Origin: Trinickia dabaoshanensis
GTDB lineage: Bacteria; Pseudomonadota; Gammaproteobacteria; Burkholderiales; Burkholderiaceae
Length of the DNA stretch: 64,000 bases
Assembly (NCBI RefSeq): GCF_002879885.1
Contig: NZ_PNYA01000011.1
Span: forward strand, 62,001 to 126,000
Reading direction: 5' to 3'
Positions 36,231 to 46,399 of the stretch are shown in pieces. The translations under genes and the position numbers were made by a program. Numbering within the stretch: the first letter of the stretch is position 1; each line of letters starts with the position of its first letter. The notes under the pieces are model-generated. The model worked only from the letters and a program-made list of their open reading frames with translations. It was not told the origin of the DNA and ran no database searches.

Positions 36231-37789
36231 CAACGCGCGTCTACGTTCCTTGCGATTCGTCGGCACTCGCACTCGGTGCCGATGCGATCGCGCACGCCAT
36301 CGTGCAAGAAGCCAAGCGCCGCTCGATCGACATCGAGCTCGTGCGCAACGGCTCGCGCGGCCTGCTCTGGCTCGAACCGCTCGTCGAGGTGCAAACACCG
36401 GCGGGACGCGTCGGCTACGGCAATGTCGAGGCGTCCGACGTCGCATCGCTGTTCGACGCCGGCTGGATGACGGGCGGCGCGCATGAACGCTGCGTCGGCA
36501 TCGTCGACGAGATCCCTTATTTGAAGCGGCAGCAACGCTTGACGTTCGCCCGCTTGGGGTTGACCGATCCGCTTTCGATCGACGATTACGTGGCTCACGG
36601 CGGGCTCGCAGGGTTGAAGGCCGCGCTCGCAATGAGCCCGGACGCGGCCTGCGAAACGGTGCTCGAATCGGGACTGCGCGGCCGCGGCGGCGCGGCGTTC
36701 CCGGCCGGCATCAAATGGCGCACCGTGCGCGAGGCGAAAGCCGCGCAAAAGTACATCGTCTGCAACGCCGACGAAGGCGACTCGGGCACGTTCTCCGATC
36801 GCCTCGCGATGGAAGGCGATCCGTTCGCGCTGATCGAAGGCATGATCATCGCCGGCGTCGCAACGGGCGCAACGCGCGGCTATATCTACGTGCGCAGCGA
36901 ATACCCGCACGCGATCGCCGCCCTGAACGCCGCGATCGGCCGCGCGCGCGCGGCCGGCTGGCTCGGCGAGCGCGTGCTCGAGTCCAACCACGGCTTCGAA
37001 CTCGAAGTGGCCAAGGGCGCCGGCTCGTACGTCTGCGGCGAGGAAACGGCGCTGCTCGAATCGCTCGAGGGCAAGCGCGGCGTCGTACGCGCCAAGCCGC
37101 CCGTGCCCGCGCTGTCCGGGCTCTTCGGCCAGCCGACCGTGGTCAACAACGTGATTACGCTCGCGACGGTACCGCTCATCTTCGCGCGCGGCGCGGCGTT
37201 CTATCGCGACTTCGGCATGGGCCGGTCGCGCGGTACATTGCCGTTCCAGTTGGCCGGCAACATCAAATACGGCGGGCTCGTCGAACTCGCATTCGGCGTG
37301 ACGCTGCGCGAGCTCGTCGAGACCTTCGGCGGCGGCACCGCGAGCGGCCGTCCGGTGCGCGCCGTTCAGGTCGGCGGCCCGCTCGGGACCTATCTTCCCG
37401 AAAGCCAGTGGGACATTCCGATGGATTACGAGGCCTATGCGCAAGTGGGCGCCGTCATCGGACACGGCGGGCTCGTCGTGCACGACGACACCTCGAATCT
37501 GGCCGAACTCGCGCAATACGCGATGCACTTTTGCGCCGTCGAATCGTGCGGCAAATGCACGCCGTGCCGTATCGGATCGACGCGCGGTGTCGAGGTCATC
37601 GCCCGCATCCGCGAAGGCGATACGTCGGAGAAGCAAATCCACCTGCTGCGCGATCTATGCGACACGATGGTGGCTGGATCGCTGTGCGCCATGGGCGGTA
37701 TGACGCCCTATCCCGTGCTCTCCGCGTTAGACCATTTCCCTGAAGACTTCGGTCTTCGCCCCGCTGCGCCCAAAGCGGCCGCGGCCTGA
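36227..37789 (+). CDS. fdsB: NAD-dependent formate dehydrogenase beta subunit
   Basis: NuoF-like flavoprotein with FMN, a [4Fe-4S] cluster and the NAD site. 520 residues. An N-terminal thioredoxin-like part (~1-110) is fused to the NuoF core: the FMN/NADH loop GRGGAAFPAGIKW, then YVCGEETALLESLEG, and the cluster motif ESCGKCTPCRIGSTRG near residue 445. It takes electrons from FdsA through Fe-S clusters and reduces NAD. Overlaps fdsG by 4 bases and abuts fdsA. Confidence 0.95.
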   Translation: MTTRVYVPCDSSALALGADAIAHAIVQEAKRRSIDIELVRNGSRGLLWLEPLVEVQTPAGRVGYGNVEASDVASLFDAGWMTGGAHERCVGIVDEIPYLKRQQRLTFARLGLTDPLSIDDYVAHGGLAGLKAALAMSPDAACETVLESGLRGRGGAAFPAGIKWRTVREAKAAQKYIVCNADEGDSGTFSDRLAMEGDPFALIEGMIIAGVATGATRGYIYVRSEYPHAIAALNAAIGRARAAGWLGERVLESNHGFELEVAKGAGSYVCGEETALLESLEGKRGVVRAKPPVPALSGLFGQPTVVNNVITLATVPLIFARGAAFYRDFGMGRSRGTLPFQLAGNIKYGGLVELAFGVTLRELVETFGGGTASGRPVRAVQVGGPLGTYLPESQWDIPMDYEAYAQVGAVIGHGGLVVHDDTSNLAELAQYAMHFCAVESCGKCTPCRIGSTRGVEVIARIREGDTSEKQIHLLRDLCDTMVAGSLCAMGGMTPYPVLSALDHFPEDFGLRPAAPKAAAA

Positions 37790-37804
37790 ATGACGGAGCT
37801 TCAC

Positions 37805-40753
37805 ATGCCCCAGGCGCCTGCCCACGCTCAATCCGCCGCGACGAGTTCCGGCGGCTGCGGTTCAGCCCACTGCGCGTGCCGTTCGAATGCGGCCGCCCCG
37901 CTCGACGAAACCGACTTCGGCACGCCTCGCCGGCATGCCGACACGGACGTCACGCTCGAAATCGACGGCTGCGACGTCACCGTGCCCGCCGGCACCTCGG
38001 TCATGCGCGCTGCCATCGAAGCCGGCGTGAACGTCCCGAAGCTCTGCGCGACCGACTCGTTGGAACCGTTCGGCTCATGCCGCCTTTGCCTCGTCGAAAT
38101 CGAAGGCAAGCGCGGCTATCCCGCTTCGTGCACGACGCCCGTCGAGGCGGGCATGCGCGTACGCACGCAGAGCGACCGGCTGCAAGCGCTGCGGCGCAAC
38201 GTGATGGAGCTCTACATCTCCGATCACCCGCTCGATTGCCTGACCTGCCCCGCCAACGGCGACTGCGAGTTGCAGGACATGGCGGGCGTCGTCGGGCTGC
38301 GCGAGGTGCGCTACGGGTTCGAGGGCGCCAACCACCTGCAGGATGCGAAGGACGAATCGAATCCTTACTTCACCTACGATCCGTCCAAGTGCATCGTCTG
38401 CAATCGCTGCGTTCGCGCGTGCGAGGAAACGCAGGGCACGTTCGCGCTGACGATCGCCGGGCGCGGTTTCGAATCGCGCGTCGCGGCGAGTGAAAGCCAG
38501 CCGTTCATGGAGTCGGAGTGCGTTTCGTGCGGCGCCTGCGTCGCGGCCTGCCCCACCGCCACGCTCGTCGAGAAAAGCATCACGTTCTCGGGCCAAGCCG
38601 AACATTCGGTCGTCACCACGTGTGCGTACTGCGGCGTCGGCTGTTCGTTCAAGGCCGAGATGAAGGGCTCGCAAGTCGTGCGCATGACGCCGCACAAGAA
38701 CGGTCAAGCCAACGAAGGCCACGCCTGCGTGAAAGGCCGCTTCGCGTGGGGCTATGCCACGCACAAGGATCGCATCACGAAGCCGATGATCCGCGCCAAG
38801 ATCACCGATCCGTGGCGCGAAGTGACGTGGGAAGAAGCGATTGCGTACGCGGCATCCGAATTTCGCCGCGTGCAGGCGAAGTACGGGCGCGATTCGGTCG
38901 GCGGCATCACGTCCTCGCGCTGCACGAACGAGGAAACTTATCTCGTGCAAAAGCTCGTGCGCGCCGCGTTCGGCAACAACAACGTGGACACCTGCGCGCG
39001 CGTGTGTCATTCGCCGACGGGCTATGGCTTGAAGACGACGATCGGCGAATCGGCCGGCACGCAAACTTTTGCGTCGGTCGAGCACGCCGATGTGATCATG
39101 GTCATCGGCGCCAATCCGACCGACGGCCACCCGGTCTTCGGCTCGCGCCTGAAACGGCGCCTGCGCGAAGGCGCGAAACTCATCGTTGCCGATCCGCGCC
39201 GCATCGATCTGGTCGACGGCCCGCACGTGAAGGCCGCCTTCCATCTGCAACTGCGCCCCGGCACGAACGTCGCGCTCGTGAACGCGCTCGCTCATACGAT
39301 CGTGACCGAAGGGCTGTTGAACGAAGCGTTCATCGCCGAGCGTTGCGAGCCGCTCGCGTTCGAGCAATGGCGCGCGTTCGTTTCGCAGCCGGAGAACTCG
39401 CCCGAGGCAACGGCCGAGATCACCGGCGTTCCTGCGGAGCAGGTACGCGAAGCGGCCCGCTTGTATGCGACGGGCGGCAACGCCGCGATCTACTACGGCC
39501 TCGGCGTGACCGAACACGCGCAAGGCTCGACGATGGTCATGGGCATCGCCAACTTGGCGATGGCGACGGGCAACATCGGCCGCGAAGGCGTCGGCGTGAA
39601 CCCGTTGCGCGGCCAGAACAACGTGCAAGGCTCGTGCGACATGGGTTCGTTCCCGCACGAGTTGCCGGGTTATCGCCATATCGGCGGCGACGAAGTGCGT
39701 CATCAATTCGAAGCCGCTTGGGGCGTGACGCTGCAACCCGAGCCGGGACTGCGCATCCCGAACATGTTCGACGCCGCGCTCGACGGCAGCTTCAAAGGCT
39801 TGTATTGCCAGGGCGAGGATATCGTCCAATCGGATCCCGATACACAGCACGTCGCGGCCGCTCTGACGTCGATGGAATGCATCGTCGTGCAGGACATTTT
39901 CCTGAACGAAACCGCGAAGTACGCACACGTGTTTCTGCCCGGTTCGTCGTTCCTCGAAAAGGACGGTACGTTCACGAACGCCGAGCGCCGCATTTCGCGC
40001 GTGCGGCGCGTCATGCCGCCGCTCCCGGGCTACGCCGATTGGGAAGTGACGTCGATGCTCGCGCGCGCGCTCGGCTACGAGATGGACTACGCTCACCCGT
40101 CGGAGATCATGGACGAGATCGCGCGGCTCACGCCGACGTTCCACGGCGTGTCCTATGCGTTGCTCGACCGGCTCGGCAGCGTTCAATGGCCTTGCAACGA
40201 AGAGGCGCCCGAAGGGACGCCGACGATGCACGTGGACGAATTCGTGCGCGGCAAAGGCAAATTCGTCATCACGCAATTCGTCGCATCGCGCGAGAAGGTC
40301 ACGCGCCGCTACCCGCTCTTGCTGACGACGGGGCGCATTTTGTCGCAATACAACGTCGGCGCCCAAACGCGACGCACGGAGAACTCGCGCTGGCACGAAG
40401 AGGACCAGCTCGAAATCCATCCCCACGACGCGCAAGATCGCGGCATCAAGACCGGCGATTGGGTCGGCATCGAATCGCGCGCCGGGCAAACCGTGCTGCG
40501 GGCGCTCGTCAGCGAACGGATGCAGCCCGGGGTCGTCTATACGACGTTCCACTTCCCCGAATCGGGCGCGAACGTCATCACCACGGACAGCTCCGATTGG
40601 GCCACGAATTGCCCCGAGTACAAAGTCACGGCCGTGCAGGTGCAGCCGGTGCAACAGCCGTCGCAATGGCAGCAGCAGTACGAGCGTTTCAACGAAACGC
40701 AGCTCGAATTGCTGCGCGAGCGGTCGCTAGCCGCTACGACGACCGGGAAATGA
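37805..40753 (+). CDS. fdsA: NAD-dependent formate dehydrogenase alpha subunit (molybdenum, Fe-S)
   Basis: Catalytic subunit with bis-MGD molybdenum. 982 residues from ATG 37805, chosen because GGAG lies six bases upstream; an ATG at 37790 without such a site is the alternative. Domains in order: a Cys-rich leader (CGSAHCACR); a [2Fe-2S] ferredoxin domain (FGSCRLCLVEIEG); an NADH_dh_G-type His/Cys segment (DHPLDCLTCPANGDCELQ); two [4Fe-4S] motifs (CIVCNRCVRACE, CVSCGACVAACP); the Fe4S4-Mo domain (CAYCGVGCSF); and the molybdopterin domains. The Mo ligand is Cys401 in ARVCHSPTG, not selenocysteine. C-terminal MGD-binding domain is complete. Confidence 0.96.
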   Translation: MPQAPAHAQSAATSSGGCGSAHCACRSNAAAPLDETDFGTPRRHADTDVTLEIDGCDVTVPAGTSVMRAAIEAGVNVPKLCATDSLEPFGSCRLCLVEIEGKRGYPASCTTPVEAGMRVRTQSDRLQALRRNVMELYISDHPLDCLTCPANGDCELQDMAGVVGLREVRYGFEGANHLQDAKDESNPYFTYDPSKCIVCNRCVRACEETQGTFALTIAGRGFESRVAASESQPFMESECVSCGACVAACPTATLVEKSITFSGQAEHSVVTTCAYCGVGCSFKAEMKGSQVVRMTPHKNGQANEGHACVKGRFAWGYATHKDRITKPMIRAKITDPWREVTWEEAIAYAASEFRRVQAKYGRDSVGGITSSRCTNEETYLVQKLVRAAFGNNNVDTCARVCHSPTGYGLKTTIGESAGTQTFASVEHADVIMVIGANPTDGHPVFGSRLKRRLREGAKLIVADPRRIDLVDGPHVKAAFHLQLRPGTNVALVNALAHTIVTEGLLNEAFIAERCEPLAFEQWRAFVSQPENSPEATAEITGVPAEQVREAARLYATGGNAAIYYGLGVTEHAQGSTMVMGIANLAMATGNIGREGVGVNPLRGQNNVQGSCDMGSFPHELPGYRHIGGDEVRHQFEAAWGVTLQPEPGLRIPNMFDAALDGSFKGLYCQGEDIVQSDPDTQHVAAALTSMECIVVQDIFLNETAKYAHVFLPGSSFLEKDGTFTNAERRISRVRRVMPPLPGYADWEVTSMLARALGYEMDYAHPSEIMDEIARLTPTFHGVSYALLDRLGSVQWPCNEEAPEGTPTMHVDEFVRGKGKFVITQFVASREKVTRRYPLLLTTGRILSQYNVGAQTRRTENSRWHEEDQLEIHPHDAQDRGIKTGDWVGIESRAGQTVLRALVSERMQPGVVYTTFHFPESGANVITTDSSDWATNCPEYKVTAVQVQPVQQPSQWQQQYERFNETQLELLRERSLAATTTGK

Positions 40754-40799
40754 ACGCGATGGGCGCCAACAGAAACCCGACGAACGACAGCGAGCGGCA

Positions 40800-41042
40800 A
40801 TGAAGATCGAGCATTTGATCGAAATGGCGAATCAGATCGGCGAATTTTTTGCGTCGATGCCCGATCGCGACGAAGCGCTGACCGGTATCGCCGATCACAT
40901 CCGGCGCTTCTGGGAGCCGCGCATGCGGCGCGCGATCCTTGCATCGCTCGACGATCCCGCGGCGAGCGCGACGATGTCGCCGATCGTGCGCGAGGCCCTG
41001 GTGCGTGCCCGCGACGCGTTGACGCCGCACGCGGTGGCGTGA
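40800..41042 (+). CDS. fdsD: Formate dehydrogenase delta subunit
   Basis: 80 residues, FdsD family. Role unclear; in fds operons it accompanies the enzyme and is thought to help maturation or assembly. The typical segment GEFFASMPDRDEALTGIADHIRRFW (given here in parts: GEFFASMPD, then IADHIRRFWEPRMR) is present. It follows fdsA after 46 bases. In Ralstonia eutropha the order is fdsGBACD, with fdsC (FdhD-like sulfurtransferase) between A and D; here that gene is missing from the operon. Confidence 0.9.
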   Translation: MKIEHLIEMANQIGEFFASMPDRDEALTGIADHIRRFWEPRMRRAILASLDDPAASATMSPIVREALVRARDALTPHAVA

Positions 41043-41050
41043 AAAGGTAA

Positions 41051-41076
41051 CGTAGGGCGGCGCTCGCCGCCCTACG
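41051..41076. terminator. Strong palindrome between convergent fdsD and monooxygenase genes
   Basis: CGTAGGGCGGCG and CGCCGCCCTACG form a 12-bp perfect inverted repeat with a two-base loop, 9 bases after fdsD and 14 bases beyond the end of the convergent gene. No T run follows on either strand, so it may need rho or simply protect both 3' ends. Confidence 0.55.
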
Positions 41077-41089
41077 CGCTCCGTTCGGA

Positions 41090-42778
41090 TCAACCCGTCT
41101 GGTGCGCGTGCAAGAACCACGTCTCGCAGTGACGCGCGAGCGCGCTCGCATCGGAAGCGGGCCGTCCGCGCGCGCCGATATAGCCGTCCGGCCGCACCAG
41201 ATAGAACGCCGGACGCGTTCGCCCATACGTCAATGTGAGCGACGACGCATCGTCGTCTCCCGCGTCCGTCACGCGCCAGATCCGCACCACGCCCGGAAGC
41301 GCCGCCTCGATACCCTCGCTCAAGCGTTCGAGTTCCGGATCGCGCTTGATCTCGGGCGCGGCGAGCGATGCCGCCGCATCGAGTGCCGCCTCCTCGCCTC
41401 TCGGCAACTCGACGAGAACGAATAACGAGAAGTACGCCGGGTCGTGCAAATCGTATAGACGCGCCGTGCCCGGCGCCCGCCCAAGCGGCCCATCGACGAC
41501 ATGAACGAGCGCATCGGGCGCGCGCTCGCCGGCCCGCGGCCCGCCGTCGAGCACGCGCTCCAGCGTGAGCGGGCTACGCCGGTATTGAATCGCCAATTCG
41601 CTGACCATCAGTCTAGCCGCGTCCCGCAGGGGGCCGAACGCGGCTAGGACCGGCATCACGCGTTCGCGCAAGAGCTTGAGCGGTCCGCGCTCGGCCTCGG
41701 CCAGTTGGGTGACGAACGCCGTTTGACGCAACACGTCTCGCTCGATCGGATGGCGCTCGACCTGGTAGGTATCGAGCAGTGCATCGCCGCCCCGCCCGGT
41801 CAATGCGCACGCAAGCTTCCAACCGAGGTTCAACGCCTCCTGGATACCCGTATTCATCCCCTGCGCGCCGGCGGGGCTGTGAATGTGTGCCGCGTCGCCC
41901 GCGAGAAAGACGCGCTGCGCCCGCAGCCGCTCGACCATCCGGCTATTGATGTGAAAATAACTCGACCAGCTAAGCTCCGATAGCATCATCGGATGATGCG
42001 CGCGCCCCTCAGCGATGGTGCGGCACAAATCGAGCGACGGTTGCGCCGTATCGTCGGCCCCATCCTGCGGCGCCGCGCCGTCCGTCACATGGTCGGCGAT
42101 GAAACGGTGGCGCCCCGCCCCCATCGGAATGATTCCGGCCAAGCCGTCGGCAGAGGCGAACATATGGAATTCGTCGTCCGACAAATCGGACACGATTTGA
42201 AGATCGGCAAGCACGAACGTCTGCTCGAAGGTTTGGCCCGCGAAGCTCAAACCGAGCAGATGACGCACGGCGCTGTGCGCTCCGTCGGCGCCGACGACGT
42301 AGGCCGCGCGGCAGATTTCTTGCCGGCCGTCGGCGTGCGTCAGTTGCGCCTCCACCTGCGCGGCGTCTTGCCGTAGCCCCACGAGTTCGACGCCGCGCTC
42401 GATCTGCACGCCCAACGCCGCGAGGTGTTCGGTCATCACCCGCTCGGTCGCCGGTTGCTCCAGGCACAGCAAATACGGATAGCGCGTATGGAGCGGATCG
42501 AAATCGAGCCGGGCAAGGCGAGTGCCATGCGAGTAAAGGTTCGCGGCGCGCAAACGGTGGCCGATCTCGAGGATCGGCTCGACGAGCCGGTGCTGCTCGA
42601 ACAGCTCCAGCGTACGCGCCTGAATTCCGATCGCGCGCGAATGTGCCGCCGGCCGCGGTGAGCGATCGATCAAACGCACGGGTGCGCGTGCGCGCGCCAA
42701 ACTCATCGCGCAAGCGAGCCCGGTCGGCCCAGCCCCCACGATCAGCACCGGCAGCGCATTGACGTTGACGGCGGCCAT
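41090..42778 (-). CDS. FAD-dependent aromatic monooxygenase (PheA/TfdB/MhpA type)
   Basis: Group A flavoprotein hydroxylase, 562 residues. FAD-binding VGAGPTGLACAMSLA near the N-terminus, DG motif VVGADGAHSAVR near 170, and GDAAHIHSPAGAQGMN near 300 are all intact. The C-terminal ~150 residues form the thioredoxin-like domain of the phenol hydroxylase branch (FYLVRPDGYIGARG). A phenolic substrate is likely but cannot be named. The start at 42778 is supported by GGAGGACAAGC upstream. It stands alone, without ring-cleavage genes. Confidence 0.88.
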   Translation of the reverse strand: MAAVNVNALPVLIVGAGPTGLACAMSLARARAPVRLIDRSPRPAAHSRAIGIQARTLELFEQHRLVEPILEIGHRLRAANLYSHGTRLARLDFDPLHTRYPYLLCLEQPATERVMTEHLAALGVQIERGVELVGLRQDAAQVEAQLTHADGRQEICRAAYVVGADGAHSAVRHLLGLSFAGQTFEQTFVLADLQIVSDLSDDEFHMFASADGLAGIIPMGAGRHRFIADHVTDGAAPQDGADDTAQPSLDLCRTIAEGRAHHPMMLSELSWSSYFHINSRMVERLRAQRVFLAGDAAHIHSPAGAQGMNTGIQEALNLGWKLACALTGRGGDALLDTYQVERHPIERDVLRQTAFVTQLAEAERGPLKLLRERVMPVLAAFGPLRDAARLMVSELAIQYRRSPLTLERVLDGGPRAGERAPDALVHVVDGPLGRAPGTARLYDLHDPAYFSLFVLVELPRGEEAALDAAASLAAPEIKRDPELERLSEGIEAALPGVVRIWRVTDAGDDDASSLTLTYGRTRPAFYLVRPDGYIGARGRPASDASALARHCETWFLHAHQTG

Positions 42779-42943
42779 GCTTGTCCTCCGGCAAACCAAG
42801 AGATCTCGCCAAGTGTACGCCGCCCGCTTCGGATCGGGGCTCGAACTCAGCCGGCAGACCTCCCGGGCGTTCGGTCATGTGCACCGCGCCGGTCAATCCG
42901 GCGAGTGTGGGACAATGCCGCGTTTGCGCCATTGCCTGCCGTC

Positions 42944-44824
42944 ATGGATCCCTTTTTCGCGCGCGCCTACGCGGCGCATCGTGACGGACGACTCGCCGAC
43001 GCCGAGCGCGATTACCGCGCCGCGATCGACGCCGATCCCGTCCATACCGACGCCCTCCACCTGCTGGGCGTGCTCCGTCATCAGCAAGGCCGGCACGAAG
43101 AAGCGGCGGACCTCGTTGGCCGGGCCGTCGCGCTGCGCCCCAACGATGCGGGTCTGCAACTGAATCTCGGCAATGCGTTGAAGGCGATGGGCAAGCTCGA
43201 TGGCGCCATCGAGCGTTTTCGCAACGCGCTCTCGCTCGCACCGGACTTCGGTCTGGCGCATTACAACCTCGGCAACGCCTACGCGCTCGCGGGCCGGCAC
43301 GAAGACGCCGTACTCGCGTTCGAGCGATCGTTGCGCCTGCAACCGAACGACGCTTCGATCTACAACAATCTCGGCAACGCGCTGCACGCGCTCGGCCGCA
43401 GCGAGGAAGCGATCGCCGCGTTTTCGCAGGCGCTGGCCCTGCGGCCGGGGCACGCGGGCGCCCATAACAACCTAGGCATGGCGTTGGCGGCGCTCGGGCG
43501 CGCCGACGAGGCTATCGAACAATTTCGCGCGGCGCTGACGGCGCAGCCCGGCTATGTCGCGGCGCACTTCAATCTCGGCAACACGCTCGACGCCGTGGGC
43601 CGCCACGCCGAAGCGGGCGCCGCGTTCGAAGCTGCGCTGGCGCTGCAAAGCCAATTCCCGCCCGCGTTGCTCGGGCTCGGCAATGCGCTGGCCGCTCAGG
43701 GCCGCCATGCCGACGCGATTTCCCGCTACGAGCGCGCGGTCGGCCTCGATCCGCAACTCGCGCTCGCGTGGCTCGGTTTAGGCAATGCGCACCATGCGCT
43801 CGGCGCGCACGATGCAGCCCTGCGCGCCTTCGATCAGGCGCTGCGGCTGCGCCCCGAACTCGCATCGGCGCAACTGAATCGCGCCCTGACGCTGCTTACG
43901 CTCGGCGATTTCGCGCGCGGTTTGCCCGCCTACGAATCGCGGCTCGCGATCGCCGCGGCAGCGGCCGGCGGTCCGATCGGCACCGTCGCGCCGGCGCCGA
44001 TGCGCTGGCGCGGCGAACCGGCGCCGGAACGCACGCTGCTCATCGACGCCGAGCAGGGTTTCGGCGACACGTTGCAATTCCTTCGATTCGTGCCGCTGGC
44101 CCGTGAGCGTGTAGGCCGCGTGGTCCTGACCGTGCAGCGCGAGCTCGAGCCGCTCGTCGCGCCGCTGGCCAAGACATGGCGAATCGCGGTGGCCGTCGCG
44201 GGGCAAACGCCGCCGCAAGCCGACCTGTGCTGCCCACTGCTGAGCCTGCCGCTTGCGCTCGGCGCGACGCTCGATACGTTGCCTGGCCCGAGCCGTTACC
44301 TCGAGGTGCCGGCGGCCTACCGGCGCCGCTGGCGCGGCTCCTTGGGCGGCCATGCGAAGGTCAAGGTCGGGCTCGCGTGGTCGGGCCGCATCCAGGCGCA
44401 GGAAAACCGCGCCATACCCGCCTCGATGCTCGCCCCGCTATTCGCATTGGCAGGTATCGACTGGCTCGTACTTCAGCCGAACCTTACCGACGACGACCGG
44501 CGCGTGCTCGACACGTTCGCGCGCACGGCCTCGATTCACCGGCTCGATTCGCGCATCGGCGACTTCGCCGATACGGCCGCCGTGGTCGACCGGCTCGACG
44601 CGATCGTTTCGATCGACACGTCGATCGCCCACCTGGCCGGCGCACTCGGCAAACCGCTTTGGCTCATGCTGCCGTTCGCGGCCGACTGGCGCTGGTTCAC
44701 GAATACCGATCGCAGCCCGTGGTATCCGAGTGCGCGGCTCGTGCGTCAGCCCTCGCCGGGCCAATGGGAACACGTCGTCGACACGGTTGCGCAGGCGCTT
44801 GCGCGAGAACTGCCGGACCGATAA
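42944..44824 (+). CDS. TPR protein with C-terminal glycosyltransferase-like domain
   Basis: 626 residues. The first ~330 are about nine tetratricopeptide repeats with the LGNAL..LGR..EAI..F..AL.L.P pattern (e.g. YNNLGNALHALGRSEEAI). The last ~270 residues resemble the GT-B fold of heptosyltransferase/GT9 type: LLIDAEQGFGDTLQFLRF, then VGLAWSGR and SIDTSIAHLAGALGKPLW. Such fusions are widespread in Burkholderia and related groups and annotated only as TPR proteins; a role in O-glycosylation or surface sugar transfer is an inference. ATG 42944 has no clear ribosome-binding site. Confidence 0.82.
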   Translation: MDPFFARAYAAHRDGRLADAERDYRAAIDADPVHTDALHLLGVLRHQQGRHEEAADLVGRAVALRPNDAGLQLNLGNALKAMGKLDGAIERFRNALSLAPDFGLAHYNLGNAYALAGRHEDAVLAFERSLRLQPNDASIYNNLGNALHALGRSEEAIAAFSQALALRPGHAGAHNNLGMALAALGRADEAIEQFRAALTAQPGYVAAHFNLGNTLDAVGRHAEAGAAFEAALALQSQFPPALLGLGNALAAQGRHADAISRYERAVGLDPQLALAWLGLGNAHHALGAHDAALRAFDQALRLRPELASAQLNRALTLLTLGDFARGLPAYESRLAIAAAAAGGPIGTVAPAPMRWRGEPAPERTLLIDAEQGFGDTLQFLRFVPLARERVGRVVLTVQRELEPLVAPLAKTWRIAVAVAGQTPPQADLCCPLLSLPLALGATLDTLPGPSRYLEVPAAYRRRWRGSLGGHAKVKVGLAWSGRIQAQENRAIPASMLAPLFALAGIDWLVLQPNLTDDDRRVLDTFARTASIHRLDSRIGDFADTAAVVDRLDAIVSIDTSIAHLAGALGKPLWLMLPFAADWRWFTNTDRSPWYPSARLVRQPSPGQWEHVVDTVAQALARELPDR

Positions 44825-44841
44825 AGCTCGACTATCCGGCT

Positions 44842-46137
44842 TCAGACCGCCTTGTATTGCTCGCGCGCTTGGGGCGTGCGATACAAGAACAAGGTCGCCG
44901 CGAGGCCGCAGAGTGCGGCAACGCCCATCCAAAGGCCGGGCGCGGCCTTGTTGCCCGTTTCATGAATCAGCAGGGTCGAGATCGCCGGCGTGAAGCCGCC
45001 GATCGTGGTGGCGAGACTGTATGCAAGCGAGAACCCGGCCGTGCGCACGGCGCGCGGCATGACCTCAGTCAGCGCGACGACCATCGCGCCGTTATAGCTG
45101 CCGTACAGGAACGAGAGCCAAAGTTCGACCGCGAGCAAACGCCCGAACGAAGGGTTCGCCACGAGCCACTGCACCGCCGGGTAAGCCGTCAAAATCGTCA
45201 GCACCGTGAAGACGATCAGTACGGGGCGGCGGCCGATGCGATCCGATAGCGCGCCCATCGTGGGCAGCCACACGAGGTTCGACAAGCCGATGCAGACCGT
45301 CACGATCAGCGTATCGATGGAAGACAACTTGAGCACTTCCCTGCCGAACGTCGGCGTATAGGCCGTGATCAGGTAGAACGAAACCGTCGTCATCAGCACC
45401 ATGCCCATGCCGCCCAGCACGACGCCCCAGTTCTGCGCCAGCGAGGCGAACACTTCGCCGATCGAGGGACGATGCCGCATCTCGAGAAACTCGTCGGTTT
45501 CCTTCAACGAGCGGCGAATGAGGAACAGGAACGGCACGATGAGACAGCCGATCAGGAACGGCACGCGCCAGCCCCAAGCGCCCATCTGCTCGGCGGGTAA
45601 AGCGCGGTTCAGGATGACGCCGAGCAGCGCCGCGAACACGACGGCAACCTGCTGGCTGCCCGACTGCCACGAGCAGTAAAAGCCCTTGTGGCCCTTCGTC
45701 GCGATCTCCGACAGATAGACGGAGACACCGCCCAATTCGACACCGGCCGAGAAACCTTGCAATAGCCGCCCCAGCAGAACGAGCGCGGGCGCGAGCATGC
45801 CGATGGTCGCGTAGCCCGGCACGGCCGCCACCGCGAGCGTACCGAGCGCCATCAGCCCCAGCGTGAGGATGAGGCCTTTGCGCCGGCCGTGGCGGTCGAT
45901 ATAGGCGCCAAGCACGAGCGCGCCGAGCGGCCGCATCATGAAACCCGCGCCGAACACGGACAGCGAGAGCATCAGCGAGATGAAATCGTTGCCGCTCGGG
46001 AAGTAGGTCTTGGCGATCGCATGCGCGTAATAGCCATAGACCATGAAGTCGTACATCTCGAGGAAGTTGCCGCTCACGACACGAAAGACGGTGCGGACCT
46101 TCGATTCGGCGGGCGATGCGGGGGAAACGCTGGACAT
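44842..46137 (-). CDS. MFS metabolite:H+ symporter (citrate/tricarballylate type)
   Basis: 431 residues, 12 predicted membrane helices, metabolite:H+ symporter family. Motif A is seen as [14 protein letters not shown] between helices 2 and 3, and [14 protein letters not shown] at helix 1 is typical of the CitA/ProP-like group. The start at 46137 ([20 protein letters not shown]) follows GAGAGA; the longer frame to 46377 has no family match. The substrate is probably an organic acid. It ends just before, and is convergent with, the TPR gene. Confidence 0.85.
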   Translation of the reverse strand: MSSVSPASPAESKVRTVFRVVSGNFLEMYDFMVYGYYAHAIAKTYFPSGNDFISLMLSLSVFGAGFMMRPLGALVLGAYIDRHGRRKGLILTLGLMALGTLAVAAVPGYATIGMLAPALVLLGRLLQGFSAGVELGGVSVYLSEIATKGHKGFYCSWQSGSQQVAVVFAALLGVILNRALPAEQMGAWGWRVPFLIGCLIVPFLFLIRRSLKETDEFLEMRHRPSIGEVFASLAQNWGVVLGGMGMVLMTTVSFYLITAYTPTFGREVLKLSSIDTLIVTVCIGLSNLVWLPTMGALSDRIGRRPVLIVFTVLTILTAYPAVQWLVANPSFGRLLAVELWLSFLYGSYNGAMVVALTEVMPRAVRTAGFSLAYSLATTIGGFTPAISTLLIHETGNKAAPGLWMGVAALCGLAATLFLYRTPQAREQYKAV

Positions 46138-46399
46138 GAATCTCTCTACGAAGCCGTTATCGAAGCCGTTATGCGCGCGCGCCGGCAAGCCGGGCGAGCA
46201 AACGGCGAAAAAACGAAAAGGAAGACGGGCTCGAAGCCGACCTTGCGGCACGGCTCGCACGGCAGCGCGCGAGCCCCTGCGAATAGCGCCGTCATCATAC
46301 TGCGATAGACAGGTCGGTGCAGTATTCGTATGACGAGACGCGAGGGCCTCGGGGAGTGCCGCGATGAGCAGCCGCAATCAGCAGCCGCAGTGAGGACCC

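Noticed and set aside
38075-40666. Minus-strand open frame of about 860 codons over fdsA
   Set aside because: Antisense shadow; fdsA on the plus strand has all cluster motifs.
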